Below are positions 1-8,961 of a stretch of DNA of 64,000 nt, one piece after another. The DNA is from Cellulosimicrobium sp. ES-005 (GTDB lineage: Bacteria > Actinomycetota > Actinomycetes > Actinomycetales > Cellulomonadaceae). Made by a program: the position numbers and the translations under genes. The stretch lies in NCBI RefSeq assembly GCF_040448685.1, contig NZ_CP159290.1, positions 3,906,001-3,970,000 on the forward strand. The letters are read 5' to 3'. How positions within the stretch are numbered: the first letter of the stretch is position 1; each line of letters starts with the position of its first letter. Below the pieces are notes generated by a model. That model made no database searches and was not told the DNA's origin. It saw only the letters and a program-made list of their open reading frames with translations.

Positions 1-173
1 GTCTCCTCGTCGAGGTCGAGGCCCCAGGTCAGCGGGTCGTCCACCTCGGCGACGACGCCGTGGAACCGGGCGACGACCTGCTCCCACGTCGCGGGCGCGC
101 CCACCGACGGCGCGTCGCGCTCGTCGGCTCCCGGCGCGGCGGGGTCCTCGGGCTGCTGGTCCGGCTGGTGCAT
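1..173 (-). CDS. N-terminal part of an unidentified protein, cut by the window edge
   Basis: Reading leftwards from ATG at 173-171, the frame stays open for 57 codons to the window edge. It begins MHQPDQQPEDPAAPGADER, an acidic, proline-rich start, then continues into a more regular stretch (TWEQVVARFHGVVAEVDDPL) that looks like the beginning of a folded domain. Its codon third positions are strongly G/C, as in the neighbouring genes. It is divergent from clpC. I do not recognise the family. The product cannot be named from this fragment, but codon bias and a clean start make it likely to be a real gene. Confidence 0.6.
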   Translation of the reverse strand, partial: MHQPDQQPEDPAAPGADERDAPSVGAPATWEQVVARFHGVVAEVDDPLTWGLDLDEE

Positions 174-450
174 CGCTCTCGCCACCCTTCTGGCGTCCGT
201 GCGGGGCGCACTCCCGAGCCTGCACGGGGTGCGCGCCGCGGTCAACGTGGCGCGCGCGTGTCGGGCCGGGTGATTGCGCACGACGGCGTCCGGCGGCCCC
301 GCAGGTCACGGCCCGACCCCTCTTTCACGCCCCTGGCGAACAACGGCATACGGAGGGGGTGCGGCTCGTTCGAACCGCATAGAGTCAATGCGGTCAGGCT
401 TGTACCCGTCGTCCGGCGGGCAGGTGTACGCCGCTCACGAGGAGCAGCAC
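174..450. other. Divergent intergenic region upstream of clpC
   Basis: This 277-bp gap separates the clipped leftward gene from clpC and should hold both promoters. The only clear structure is the 7-bp inverted repeat at 374-394. A TTCGAA hexamer lies at 369-374, just before and overlapping by one base the left arm. No convincing small gene or RNA was seen. Confidence 0.5.
374..394. promoter_or_regulatory. Inverted repeat upstream of clpC, possible operator
   Basis: ACCGCAT and ATGCGGT form perfect 7-bp arms around a 7-nt spacer, 57 bp before the clpC start. The spacer edge includes TAGAGT (380-385), which fits an actinobacterial -10 hexamer, so the dyad could cover a promoter. It does not match the ClgR consensus as I remember it. 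Regulator unknown. Confidence 0.35.
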
Positions 451-3018
451 ATGTTCGAGAGATTCACAGACCGAGCCCGTCGGGTCGTCGTCCTCGCCCA
501 GGAAGAGGCGCGGATGCTCAACCACAACTACATCGGCACCGAGCACATCCTCCTCGGCCTCATCCACGAGGGCGAGGGTGTCGCGGCCAAGGCGCTGGAG
601 TCCCTCGGGATCTCCCTCGACGGCGTCCGCACCCAGGTGACCGAGATCATCGGCGAGGGCCAGCAGGCCCCGAGCGGGCACATCCCGTTCACGCCGCGCG
701 CCAAGAAGGTGCTCGAGCTGTCGCTGCGCGAGGCGCTGCAGCTCGGCCACAACTACATCGGCACCGAGCACATCCTGCTCGGTCTCATCCGTGAGGGCGA
801 GGGCGTCGCCGCCCAGGTCCTGACCAAGATGGGCGCCGACCTCAACAAGGTGCGCCAGCAGGTCATCCAGCTCCTGTCCGGCTACCAGGGCAAGGAGCCC
901 GTCGCCGCGGGCGGCCCCGCCGAGGGCCAGCCGTCCGGCTCGGCCGTGCTCGACCAGTTCGGGCGCAACCTCACCCAGGCCGCGCGCGAGGGCAAGCTCG
1001 ACCCGGTCATCGGGCGCAACCTCGAGATCGAGCGCGTCATGCAGGTGCTGAGCCGCCGCACCAAGAACAACCCGGTGCTGATCGGTGAGCCCGGCGTCGG
1101 CAAGACCGCCGTCGTCGAGGGCCTGGCCCAGGACATCGTGCGCGGCGACGTGCCCGAGACGCTCAAGGACAAGCAGCTCTACACGCTCGACCTCGGTGCG
1201 CTCGTGGCCGGCTCGCGCTACCGCGGCGACTTCGAGGAGCGCCTGAAGAAGGTGCTCAAGGAGATCCGCACGCGCGGCGACATCATCCTCTTCATCGACG
1301 AGATCCACACCCTCGTCGGGGCGGGTGCCGCCGAGGGCGCGATCGACGCCGCGAGCATCCTCAAGCCGATGCTCGCGCGCGGCGAGCTGCAGACGATCGG
1401 CGCGACCACGCTCGACGAGTACCGCAAGCACGTCGAGAAGGACCCGGCCCTGGAGCGCCGCTTCCAGCCGATCCAGGTCGCCGAGCCGTCGCTCAACCAC
1501 GCGATCGAGATCCTCAAGGGCCTGCGCGACCGCTACGAGGCGCACCACCGCGTGTCCATCACGGACGCCGCGCTCGTCTCCGCGGCCACGCTCGCGGACC
1601 GGTACATCAACGACCGGTTCCTCCCGGACAAGGCGATCGACCTCATCGACGAGGCGGGCGCGCGCCTGCGCATCCGCCGCATGACCGCCCCGCCGGAGCT
1701 CAAGGAGCTCGACGAGGAGATCGCCGAGGCACGCCGCGAGAAGGAGTCCGCGATCGACGCGCAGGACTTCGAGAAGGCCGCCGGCCTGCGCGACAAGGAG
1801 AAGCAGCTCACCGCGAAGCGCGCCGACAAGGAGAAGGCGTGGAAGTCCGGTGACCTGGACACCGTCGCCGAGGTGGACGAGGAGCTGATCGCGGAGGTCC
1901 TGGCCATGGCCACGGGCATCCCGGTCTTCAAGCTCACCGAGGAGGAGTCCAGCCGCCTGCTCAACATGGAGGACGAGCTGCACAAGCGCGTCGTCGGCCA
2001 GGAGGCCGCGATCAAGGCGCTGTCGCAGGCCATCCGCCGTACGCGTGCGGGCCTCAAGGACCCCAAGCGCCCCGGTGGGTCGTTCATCTTCGCCGGCCCC
2101 ACGGGCGTCGGGAAGACGGAGCTGGCCAAGGCGCTCGCCGAGTTCCTCTTCGGGGACGAGGACGCGCTCATCCAGCTCGACATGTCGGAGTTCTCCGAGA
2201 AGCACACCGTCTCGCGGCTGTTCGGCTCGCCCCCCGGCTACGTCGGGTACGACGAGGGTGGTCAGCTCACCGAGAAGGTGCGGCGCAAGCCGTTCTCGGT
2301 CGTCCTGTTCGACGAGGTGGAGAAGGCCCACGCGGACATCTTCAACTCGCTCCTGCAGATCCTCGAGGACGGTCGCCTGACCGACTCGCAGGGCCGTGTC
2401 GTGGACTTCAAGAACACCGTCATCATCATGACGACCAACCTCGGCACGCGGGACATCGCCAAGGGCGTCCAGACCGGCTTCAACGCCGGCGGCGACCTGG
2501 TCACGTCCTACGAGCGCATGAAGGCGAAGGTCAACGACGAGCTCAAGCAGCACTTCCGGCCTGAGTTCCTCAACCGCGTCGACGACGTGGTGGTCTTCCC
2601 GCAGCTCTCGCAGACCGAGATCATCCAGATCGTCGACCTCATGATCGCCCGTCTCGACACCCGCCTGCGGGACAAGGACATGGGCATCGAGCTCACGCAG
2701 CCCGCGAAGAACCTCCTCGCGGAGAAGGGCTACGACCCGGTCCTGGGTGCGCGTCCCCTGCGCCGCGCGATCCAGCGCGACATCGAGGACGTGCTCTCCG
2801 AGAAGATCCTGTTCGGCGAGCTCAAGGCCGGCGAGATCGTCCTGGTCGACGCCGAGGGCGAGGGCCTGCTCGGGGAGTTCACCTTCCGCGGTGTCTCCAA
2901 GGGCGAGCACGACCGCGGCCCGGTGAGCGTGGGCGCGGCCGCCGCGCTCGACGCCCCCACCGGCGTCTCGGTCCGCGACCTGCCCCCGACGGGCGAGCTG
3001 CAGGCCGGCGCGGAGTGA
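451..3018 (+). CDS. clpC: ATP-dependent Clp protease ATP-binding subunit ClpC
   Basis: 855 residues, typical for ClpC. It is a cytoplasmic AAA+ unfoldase that threads substrates into the ClpP peptidase. Domains in order: double Clp_N repeat (about 1-150, each with the [13 protein letters not shown] signature), first AAA+ module with Walker A GEPGVGKT (about 212-219) and Walker B LFIDEIH (280-286), UVR/middle domain (about 417-455), and second AAA+ module with GPTGVGKT (549-556) and [11 protein letters not shown] around D621-E622, then the Clp D2-small domain. The start at 451 was chosen because ClpC proteins begin [10 protein letters not shown] and a GAGGAG ribosome site lies just upstream, although the frame is open back to 274. 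The C-terminal tail (about 820-855) is a variable alanine/proline-rich extension. A strong terminator follows, so it is probably monocistronic. Confidence 0.97.
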   Translation: MFERFTDRARRVVVLAQEEARMLNHNYIGTEHILLGLIHEGEGVAAKALESLGISLDGVRTQVTEIIGEGQQAPSGHIPFTPRAKKVLELSLREALQLGHNYIGTEHILLGLIREGEGVAAQVLTKMGADLNKVRQQVIQLLSGYQGKEPVAAGGPAEGQPSGSAVLDQFGRNLTQAAREGKLDPVIGRNLEIERVMQVLSRRTKNNPVLIGEPGVGKTAVVEGLAQDIVRGDVPETLKDKQLYTLDLGALVAGSRYRGDFEERLKKVLKEIRTRGDIILFIDEIHTLVGAGAAEGAIDAASILKPMLARGELQTIGATTLDEYRKHVEKDPALERRFQPIQVAEPSLNHAIEILKGLRDRYEAHHRVSITDAALVSAATLADRYINDRFLPDKAIDLIDEAGARLRIRRMTAPPELKELDEEIAEARREKESAIDAQDFEKAAGLRDKEKQLTAKRADKEKAWKSGDLDTVAEVDEELIAEVLAMATGIPVFKLTEEESSRLLNMEDELHKRVVGQEAAIKALSQAIRRTRAGLKDPKRPGGSFIFAGPTGVGKTELAKALAEFLFGDEDALIQLDMSEFSEKHTVSRLFGSPPGYVGYDEGGQLTEKVRRKPFSVVLFDEVEKAHADIFNSLLQILEDGRLTDSQGRVVDFKNTVIIMTTNLGTRDIAKGVQTGFNAGGDLVTSYERMKAKVNDELKQHFRPEFLNRVDDVVVFPQLSQTEIIQIVDLMIARLDTRLRDKDMGIELTQPAKNLLAEKGYDPVLGARPLRRAIQRDIEDVLSEKILFGELKAGEIVLVDAEGEGLLGEFTFRGVSKGEHDRGPVSVGAAAALDAPTGVSVRDLPPTGELQAGAE

Positions 3019-3041
3019 CGCACTCCTGAAACGCCTGACAC

Positions 3042-3079
3042 ACGGGCCCCGATCCTCCACCCGGAGGGTCGGGGCCCGT
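3042..3079 (+). terminator. Rho-independent-like terminator of clpC
   Basis: A 17-bp stem begins with ACGGGCCCCGA and closes with TCGGGGCCCGT around a 4-nt loop (one G-T pair). It starts 24 bp after the clpC stop. No U-tract follows, as is usual in high-GC actinobacteria. Confidence 0.8.
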
Positions 3080-3535
3080 CGTCGTCTCGCCGAGAGAGAG
3101 CGGAGGCCGCGGGAGAGAGAACCAGCGGTCGCGACGTAGAGCTCCGCGAGCACTACCTCGAGACCGCTGGTTCTACCTCGCGGTGAGGGATGCGACGACG
3201 TTGCACGGCGTTACGTTCGTCCTCGTCGTGGGACGGGGTGCGGGTGCCCTTCCTGTGGCGTGCGCGCGCTGGCACAGTCCCCCGCATGCAGACGACACCG
3301 GGGGGCCATGTCGCCGTCCCCGCCGCCGATGCCGGGCGCGTGCCCGGCGTCGCGTGTCGCCGCGCGCTGAGCGCGCGCCCGCGCCGTCGGGCTGCGTGTC
3401 GTCCGACCCCGTGCCGCTGAGCACGTCGACGCACTGACCGACGGCCGCCCGGGCCGCCGTCGGGCCCGTTCACCACCTCGCCTCCCGCACGCGGCGTCCG
3501 CATGCCCCCGTGCGCTCTCCCCGAGAGGACTCGTC
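3080..3535. other. Intergenic region between clpC and the sulfonate operon
   Basis: 456 bp without a convincing gene. It contains the palindromic repeat at 3118-3174 and the leader/promoter region of the sulfonate operon. A 20-codon frame at 3308-3370 (MSPSPPPMPGACPASRVAAR) contains one cysteine, but nothing else marks it as a cysteine-attenuator leader peptide. Confidence 0.45.
3118..3174. repeat. Palindromic intergenic repeat, GGTAG/CTACC family
   Basis: Outer 13-bp arms AGAACCAGCGGTC (3118-3130) and GACCGCTGGTTCT (3162-3174) are perfect. The inner part contains GTAGAGCTC and CTACCTCG, the words that recur in the repeats at 22048-22120, 50083-50160 and 60177-60241. It lies downstream of the clpC terminator. 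Confidence 0.7.
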
Positions 3536-4681
3536 ATGCCCGCACACCCGCTCGTCCGTTCCTCCGCTCCGCCCGGCCGCCCGTCTGCGGGTCCGTCCGG
3601 CCGCCGCGGCGCGACCGCCGTCGCGCTCGGCCTCGTCGCACTCCTCGCGACGGGTGCGTGCGGTGCCGCGCAGGCGTCCGGCGGCACGGACCCGGCGGAC
3701 GGCGCGGCCCTCGCCGCCGACGCCGACCTGCCCACCGAGGTGCCCGAGGGCACGGTCCTGCGCATCGGCGACCCGACGACGCAGAAGGCGTTCGAGCTCG
3801 CCGGCGACGACCTCGACAGCGACTTCTCGTTCGAGGTCGAATGGGCCAACATCTCCGGCGGCCCCGCGACGACGGAGGCGTTCCGGGCGGGCTCGCTCGA
3901 CGTCGGCGCGGTGGCGGAGATCCCGCCGATCCACGCGACGTGGACGGGACTGGACGTGCAGATCTACGCGTCGATCTACCGGGAGAACTGGGAGGACGCG
4001 CCGATCTACGAGTTCGCGGGCGCGCCCGGGGTCGAGCTCGACTCGCTGGAGGACTTCCGCGGGCACCGCATCGCGTTCAGCCCGGGCCAGGCGCAGGGCG
4101 CGATCGTGCTCAAGGCGCTCCAGGAGGCCGGTCTCACGCAGGACGACGTCGAGCTCGTCGAGCTGCCGAGCACGGGCGACGTGTACTCGACGGCACTCGC
4201 CGCGGGCGAGGTCGACGTCGCCCCGCTGGGCGGGACGCAGCTCTTCCGCTACCTGGCCACCTATGAGGCGGACGGCGCGACGTCGGTCAAGCACCACCTG
4301 CGCGACGACGCCTCGCACCTCTACGGCCCGACGGAGGTCGTCGAGGACCCGGCCAAGGCCGCGGCGCTGCGCGAGTACGTCGCCGCCTGGGCGGCGGCGA
4401 AGGTCTGGATCGACGAGCACCCCGAGGAGTGGAAGCAGGGGTACTACGTCGAGGACCAGGGGCTGAGCGAGGAGGACGCGCAGTACCTCATCGACCACGC
4501 GCCCGTCCCGGACATCCCGTCCGACCTCACCGAGGGCATCGAGCGCACGCAGGCGACGATCGACCTGCTGGCGACCGAGCTCGACCAGGAGCCGTTCGAC
4601 GCGACGGACCTGTTCGACGAGCGGTTCGGTCCCGTCGCGGGCGAGGCCGCGGCGGCGGCGCGGGACGGGGGAGCGCAGTGA
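3536..4681 (+). CDS. Aliphatic sulfonate/taurine-type ABC transporter substrate-binding lipoprotein
   Basis: 381 residues. A basic N-terminus and hydrophobic segment end at LATGAC, with Cys42 as the likely lipidated residue, so the protein should be anchored outside the membrane. The mature part (from about residue 65) reads as a periplasmic-binding-protein-like NMT1/SsuA domain: LRIGDPTTQKAFELA, then EWANISGGPATTEAFRAGSLDVGAVAEIPP, a typical first-lobe pattern for sulfonate binders. GAGAGGA precedes the ATG. The first of five genes that overlap by 4 bp or more: SBP, permease, ATPase and two flavin monooxygenases. That context indicates organosulfonate uptake and desulfonation for sulfur. The precise substrate (alkanesulfonate, taurine, nitrilotriacetate-like) cannot be told from sequence. 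Confidence 0.88.
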   Translation: MPAHPLVRSSAPPGRPSAGPSGRRGATAVALGLVALLATGACGAAQASGGTDPADGAALAADADLPTEVPEGTVLRIGDPTTQKAFELAGDDLDSDFSFEVEWANISGGPATTEAFRAGSLDVGAVAEIPPIHATWTGLDVQIYASIYRENWEDAPIYEFAGAPGVELDSLEDFRGHRIAFSPGQAQGAIVLKALQEAGLTQDDVELVELPSTGDVYSTALAAGEVDVAPLGGTQLFRYLATYEADGATSVKHHLRDDASHLYGPTEVVEDPAKAAALREYVAAWAAAKVWIDEHPEEWKQGYYVEDQGLSEEDAQYLIDHAPVPDIPSDLTEGIERTQATIDLLATELDQEPFDATDLFDERFGPVAGEAAAAARDGGAQ

Positions 4682-5541
4682 GCGCGGCGGTCGTCGACCG
4701 GGTGGACCTCGCGGCCCCGAGGCTCGACGACGCACCCGCGACCACCTTCGACGTGCGCCCCCGCGGCACGCGCCTGGGGCTCGGCCGGCCGGTCCCGCTC
4801 GCGGCGCTCGTCGGCGTGACGCTCCTCGTCGGCGTCTGGTCGGTCGGCTCCGCCACGGGGCTCATCGACCCGCGCGTGCTCTCCGCACCGTGGACGGTCG
4901 TCACGACGGGTGCGGAGCTCGTCGCGAACGGCAAGCTCGGCGCGCACCTCGGGGTGTCCTTGACGCGCGCCGCGCTCGGGCTGGCGTTCGGCATCGTCGC
5001 GGGCGTCGTGCTCGCGCTCGCGGCCGGGCTGAGCCGGCTCGGCGACGCCGTGCTCGACGGCCCGATCCAGGTCAAGCGCGCCATCCCCAACCTCGCGCTC
5101 CTGCCGCTGCTCATCCTGTGGTTCGGGATCGGCGAGGAGATGAAGGTCATCACCATCGCGCTCGGCGTGTTCATCCCGATCTACCTGCACACGCACAACG
5201 GCCTGCGAGCGATCGACAGCCGCTACGTCGAGCTCGCCGAGACGGTGCAGCTCTCGCGGTGGCAGTTCGTGCGTCGCGTCATCCTGCCCGGCGCGCTGCC
5301 CGGGTTCTTCCTCGGGCTGCGGTTCGCGGTGACGGGGTCGATGCTCGCGCTCGTCGTGGTCGAGCAGGTCAACGCGACGGCCGGCATCGGCTACATGATG
5401 GAGCTCGCGCGGACGTACGGGCAGACGGAGATCATCCTCGTCGGCCTCGTGGTCTACGGCGTGCTGGGCTACTCCGCGGACCTCGCCGTCCGCCTCCTGC
5501 AGAGGAGGGTGCTGTCGTGGCGGCGCACGCTGGAGGACTGA
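4678..5541 (+). CDS. ssuC: Sulfonate-type ABC transporter permease
   Basis: 287 residues with a BPD_transp_1 fold and about six membrane segments, the first at roughly residues 40-60. The cytoplasmic EAA loop, with sequence ELAETVQLSRWQFVRRVILP, is the ATPase-docking motif. The GTG start at 4678 overlaps the stop of the binding protein (GTGA) and is preceded by a GGGGGA stretch. The frame is open further upstream, inside the binding-protein gene, but only the part after 4678 looks like a permease. It belongs to the SsuC/TauC/NitT-type subfamily, consistent with its neighbours. Confidence 0.9.
   Translation: MSAAVVDRVDLAAPRLDDAPATTFDVRPRGTRLGLGRPVPLAALVGVTLLVGVWSVGSATGLIDPRVLSAPWTVVTTGAELVANGKLGAHLGVSLTRAALGLAFGIVAGVVLALAAGLSRLGDAVLDGPIQVKRAIPNLALLPLLILWFGIGEEMKVITIALGVFIPIYLHTHNGLRAIDSRYVELAETVQLSRWQFVRRVILPGALPGFFLGLRFAVTGSMLALVVVEQVNATAGIGYMMELARTYGQTEIILVGLVVYGVLGYSADLAVRLLQRRVLSWRRTLED
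5501..5508 (+). promoter_or_regulatory. Strong ribosome binding site that decides the ATPase start
   Basis: AGAGGAGG lies 8 nt before GTG 5517, inside the end of the permease gene. It supports 5517 over the in-frame GTG at 5544, which has its own but shorter GGAGGA at 5532-5537. Either start leaves the ABC domain intact. Confidence 0.5.
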
Positions 5542-6320
5542 CCGTGGGGGAGGACCGCCCGACGGCGGTCGGCGCGGCCGTGCGGGTCCGCTCGCTCGTT
5601 CGGTCGTACGGGGAGCAGCGCATCCTCGACGACCTCGACCTCACCGTGGACGACGGCGAGTTCGTCGCGATCCTGGGTCGCTCGGGCTCGGGCAAGAGCA
5701 CGCTCCTGCGCGCGCTCGCCGCGCTCGACCACGGGGTAGACGGGTCGGGCGAGGTCGTCGTCCCGGACCAGGTGTCCGTCGTCTTCCAGGACTCGCGGCT
5801 GCTGCCGTGGGCGCGCGTGCTGGACAACGTGGTGCTCGGTCTCGACGCCGGGGCGCGCGGGCGGAGCGCCGCGCGGGACGCCGGCCGCGCGAGCCTCGCG
5901 GAGGTCGGCCTGGCCGGGCGCGAGCGCGCGTGGCCGAACGAGCTCTCGGGCGGCGAGCAGCAGCGCGTGTCGCTCGCCCGCTCGCTCGTGCGCTCGCCGC
6001 GCCTCCTGCTCGCCGACGAGCCGTTCGGCGCGCTCGACGCCCTGACCCGCATCCGGATGCACGCTCTGCTGCGGGACCTGTGCGCGCGGCACCGCCCCGC
6101 CGTCCTGCTCGTGACGCACGACGTGGACGAGGCGATCGTCCTCGCGGACCGCGTCGTCGTGCTCGACGAGGGACGCATCGCGGCCGAGCGCCGCATCGAC
6201 CAGAGCTACCGCCCCGGCGAGGCGCGCGACCCCGCCGACCCCCGCTTCTCCCGGCTCCGTACCGAGCTGCTCGACGCGCTCGGCGTGGTCCGGGACGACA
6301 GGAAGGACACCGCCGCATGA
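5517..6320 (+). CDS. ssuB: Sulfonate-type ABC transporter ATP-binding protein
   Basis: 267 residues. It hydrolyses ATP to drive the permease encoded just upstream. Walker A GRSGSGKST is at about 54-62, the Q-loop VVFQDSRLLPW follows, the ABC signature LSGGEQQ is at about 143-149, Walker B LLLADEPFGALDALT follows with D167, and the H-loop is LLVTHDVDEA. The combination of PFGALDALTR and the DSRLLPW Q-loop is usual in SsuB/TauB ATPases. With the GTG start at 5517 the gene overlaps the permease by 25 bp. Its ATGA end overlaps the next start, so it is translationally coupled to the monooxygenases. Confidence 0.9.
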   Translation: MAAHAGGLTVGEDRPTAVGAAVRVRSLVRSYGEQRILDDLDLTVDDGEFVAILGRSGSGKSTLLRALAALDHGVDGSGEVVVPDQVSVVFQDSRLLPWARVLDNVVLGLDAGARGRSAARDAGRASLAEVGLAGRERAWPNELSGGEQQRVSLARSLVRSPRLLLADEPFGALDALTRIRMHALLRDLCARHRPAVLLVTHDVDEAIVLADRVVVLDEGRIAAERRIDQSYRPGEARDPADPRFSRLRTELLDALGVVRDDRKDTAA

Positions 6321-7756
6321 CCCGCTACGACTCCGCAGGCCACCGCCCGGGGCGCCTGCACCTCAACGCGTTCCTCATGAGCACGGGCCACCACGAGGCG
6401 TCGTGGCGGCTGCCGGAGAGCGACCCGTCGTGGACGTCGACGAACATCGCGCACCTGCAGCGCCTCGCGCAGATCGCGGAGGCGGGCAGGCTCGACTCGA
6501 TCTTCTTCGCGGACGGCCCGGGGCTGCGGTCCGACGTCGGGCGCCGCCCGGCGGGGTCGCTCGACCCGCTCATCGTGCTCACGGCCATCGCGACCGTGAC
6601 CGAGCGCATCGGCCTCATCGCGACGGCGTCGACGACGTACAACTCGCCCTACAACCTCGCGCGGCGGTTCGCGTCGATCGACCACGTCTCCGGCGGTCGG
6701 GCCGGGTGGAACGTCGTGACGACGGCGGGGCCGGACATCGCGCGCAACTTCGGCCTCGACGACCAGCCTGCCCACGCGGTCCGGTACGAGCGCGCGGCGG
6801 AGTTCCTCGACGTCGCGTTCCAGCTCTGGGACTCGTGGGAGGACGACGCCGTGCTGGCCGACAAGGCCGCGGGCGTGTGGGCGGACGCGTCGAAGATTCA
6901 TGCCCCGGCGCACGCGGGGACGCACTTCTCCGTGCACGGCGCCCTCACCACGCCGCGCTCGCCGCAGGCGCGGCCGCTCATCGTGCAGGCCGGGTCGTCG
7001 GAGGACGGCAAGGACCTCGCCGCGCGCTACGCCGAGGCGGTGTTCACCGCGCACCAGACGCTCGACGACGCCCGCGACTTCTACGCCGACCTCAAGGCCC
7101 GGGCGGTCGCCGTCGGCCGCGACCCGGGGACGGTGAAGATCCTGCCCGGCATCGTCCCCGTCATCGGGTCGACCGAGGCGGACGCGCTCGCGCAGGAGCG
7201 CGAGCTCGACGAGCTCATCGTCCCGGAGTACGCGCGCGCCCAGCTCGCGAAGACGCTGCGGCTCGCGCCCGAGGACCTGCCGCTCGACCGCGAGCTGCCG
7301 GACGGTCTGCCCACCGAGGACGAGATCGAGGGGGCCAAGAGCCGGTACACGCTGATCGTCGAGCTCGCGCGGCGCGAGCGGCTCACGGTGCGCCAGCTCA
7401 TCGGGCGGCTCGGCGGCGGGCGCGGGCACCGCACGTTCGCGGGCACGCCCGAGCAGGTCGCCGACGCGATCCAGGACTGGTACGACGCCGAGGCCGCCGA
7501 CGGGTTCAACATCATGCCCGCGGTGCTGCCGTCGGGGCTCGAGCAGTTCGTCGACCACGTGCTACCCGTGCTGCGCGAGCGCGGCCTGTTCCGCGAGGAG
7601 TACGAGGGACGGACGCTGCGCGAGCACTACGGGCTCGAGCGGCCGGCGAACCGGTACGCACGAGCGGGTGAGGTCGACCCCGCCACCGCGGGCACCGCCC
7701 CCGGTGGCCCCGTGCCCGACGGCGGCGCGCGCGTCCTCGAGGAGGCCCTCGCGTGA
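6317..7756 (+). CDS. FMN-dependent monooxygenase of the NtaA/SnaA/DszA family
   Basis: 479 residues, a bacterial luciferase-like TIM barrel that uses reduced flavin and O2. The start MTRYDSAGHRPGRLHLNAFL and the later SIDHVSGGRAGWNVVTTAGPDIARNF are characteristic of the long NtaA/SnaA/DszA/SoxA branch rather than the shorter SsuD branch. Family members open C-S or C-N bonds of sulfonates, sulfones or nitrilotriacetate. It starts at ATG 6317 (ATGA overlap with the ATPase) and its TGA overlaps the GTG of the next gene. No flavin reductase gene is present here, so reduced FMN must come from elsewhere. The role in sulfur acquisition is inferred from the operon. Confidence 0.88.
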   Translation: MTRYDSAGHRPGRLHLNAFLMSTGHHEASWRLPESDPSWTSTNIAHLQRLAQIAEAGRLDSIFFADGPGLRSDVGRRPAGSLDPLIVLTAIATVTERIGLIATASTTYNSPYNLARRFASIDHVSGGRAGWNVVTTAGPDIARNFGLDDQPAHAVRYERAAEFLDVAFQLWDSWEDDAVLADKAAGVWADASKIHAPAHAGTHFSVHGALTTPRSPQARPLIVQAGSSEDGKDLAARYAEAVFTAHQTLDDARDFYADLKARAVAVGRDPGTVKILPGIVPVIGSTEADALAQERELDELIVPEYARAQLAKTLRLAPEDLPLDRELPDGLPTEDEIEGAKSRYTLIVELARRERLTVRQLIGRLGGGRGHRTFAGTPEQVADAIQDWYDAEAADGFNIMPAVLPSGLEQFVDHVLPVLRERGLFREEYEGRTLREHYGLERPANRYARAGEVDPATAGTAPGGPVPDGGARVLEEALA

Positions 7757-8829
7757 GCGCCGAGCACCTCTGGTACGTCCCGAACCAGGTCCGTCCAGGC
7801 CACCGCGGCGACGACGCGGTCGAGGGCCACAACAGCCTCGACACCCTGACGAACCACGCGCACGCGCTGGAACGCCACGGGTTCGCGGGCGCGCTGCTCG
7901 GGACGAGCTGGGGGCGTCCCGACACGTTCACCGTCGCGACGGCGCTCGCGGCCCGCACCACGACGTTCGAGCCGCTCGTCGCGATCCGGCCCGGGTTCTG
8001 GCGGCCCGCGCACTTCGCGTCCGCCGCCGCGACCCTCGACCACCTCAGCGGCGGCCGGCTGCGCGTCAACATCGTGTCCGGCACCGACGGGCAGGAGGCG
8101 TACGGCGACGGCGAGGCCGACCCCGCGCACCGGTATGCCCGGACGCGCGAGTTCCTGCAGATCGTGCGCCGCCTGTGGACGCAGGAGGAGGTCACGTACG
8201 CGGGCGAGCACTTCTCGGTGACGCGGTCACGGCTGGGTCCGCGCCCCGTGGCACGCGACGGCCGCGCGCACCCGCGGATCTACTTCGGCGGCGCGTCGGA
8301 GGCCGCGGAGCGGGTCGCCGCGACCGAGGCGGACGTGCAGCTCTTCTGGGGCGAGCCGCTCGACGGGATCGCGGAGCGCATCGACCGGCTGAAGCGCCTG
8401 AGCGCCGAGCTGGGGCGCGAGCACGCGCCGCTCGAGTTCGGCCTGCGGATCACGACGTTCGTCCGCGACACCACCGAGGAGGCGTGGGCCGACGCCGAGG
8501 CGAAGGTGGCGGAGCTGGCCGCGCGGTCGCAGGAGGGCGAGGCGTGGTCCGCGCGCGACCGGGGGCGGAGCACCGCCGTCGGGCAGCAGCGCCTGCTCGA
8601 CCTCGCGGCGCGCGGCGAGGTGCTCGACGACAACCTGTGGACGACGCCCGGCCGGTTCGGCGGCGGGGGAGCGGGCACGACGTGGCTCGTCGGCTCGGCG
8701 GAGGACGTCGCGAAGTCGCTGCGGCGCTACCAGGACCTCGGCGTCACGCACTTCGTCCTGTCGGACACCCCGTACCTGCGCGAGATCGAGCGCCAGGGCA
8801 CCCAGCTCCTCCCGCTCCTGCGCGACTGA
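7753..8829 (+). CDS. ssuD: Alkanesulfonate monooxygenase-like flavin enzyme (SsuD type)
   Basis: 358 residues, slightly shorter than typical SsuD. It is a luciferase-family TIM barrel: FEPLVAIRPGFWRPAHFA, then TLDHLSGGRLRVNIVSG and HRYARTREFLQIVRRLW are standard SsuD-like segments, and PRIYFGGASEAAERVA forms the phosphate-binding end of the flavin site. It would split alkanesulfonates to aldehyde and sulfite using FMNH2 and O2. GTG 7753 overlaps the previous stop by 4 bp, making this the last gene of the sulfonate operon. A palindromic repeat starts 14 bp after the stop. The symbol is by family resemblance; substrate range is not shown. Confidence 0.88.
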   Translation: MSAEHLWYVPNQVRPGHRGDDAVEGHNSLDTLTNHAHALERHGFAGALLGTSWGRPDTFTVATALAARTTTFEPLVAIRPGFWRPAHFASAAATLDHLSGGRLRVNIVSGTDGQEAYGDGEADPAHRYARTREFLQIVRRLWTQEEVTYAGEHFSVTRSRLGPRPVARDGRAHPRIYFGGASEAAERVAATEADVQLFWGEPLDGIAERIDRLKRLSAELGREHAPLEFGLRITTFVRDTTEEAWADAEAKVAELAARSQEGEAWSARDRGRSTAVGQQRLLDLAARGEVLDDNLWTTPGRFGGGGAGTTWLVGSAEDVAKSLRRYQDLGVTHFVLSDTPYLREIERQGTQLLPLLRD

Positions 8830-8842
8830 CCGAGCACCGCCC

Positions 8843-8906
8843 AGATCGACCCGCGCGTCGTGAGGTCGACCCCCTGAGGGTCGATCTCGGACGCGCGGGT
8901 CGATCT
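8843..8906. repeat. Palindromic intergenic repeat, GATCGACCC family
   Basis: Outer arms AGATCGACCCGCGCGTC (8843-8859) and GACGCGCGGGTCGATCT (8890-8906) are a perfect 17-bp inverted repeat. The loop holds GGTCGACC and GGGTCGATC, partial copies of the same word. Related units are at 17271-17326 and 19304-19375. It may act as the terminator of the sulfonate operon. Confidence 0.75.
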
Positions 8907-8961
8907 CGTGACGGCGACTCCTCCCGCGCGGGCCAGACCCGGCCCGGAGTACCGTCCGGAC

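Noticed and set aside
394-3153. Very long open frame antisense to clpC
   Set aside because: High GC leaves antisense frames open; its protein sequence is Arg/Asp/Leu-rich without any domain and mirrors clpC codons.
3308-3370. 20-codon frame with one Cys before the sulfonate operon, as a cysteine-sensing leader peptide
   Set aside because: Only one cysteine, no ribosome site, and no clear terminator/antiterminator pair downstream.
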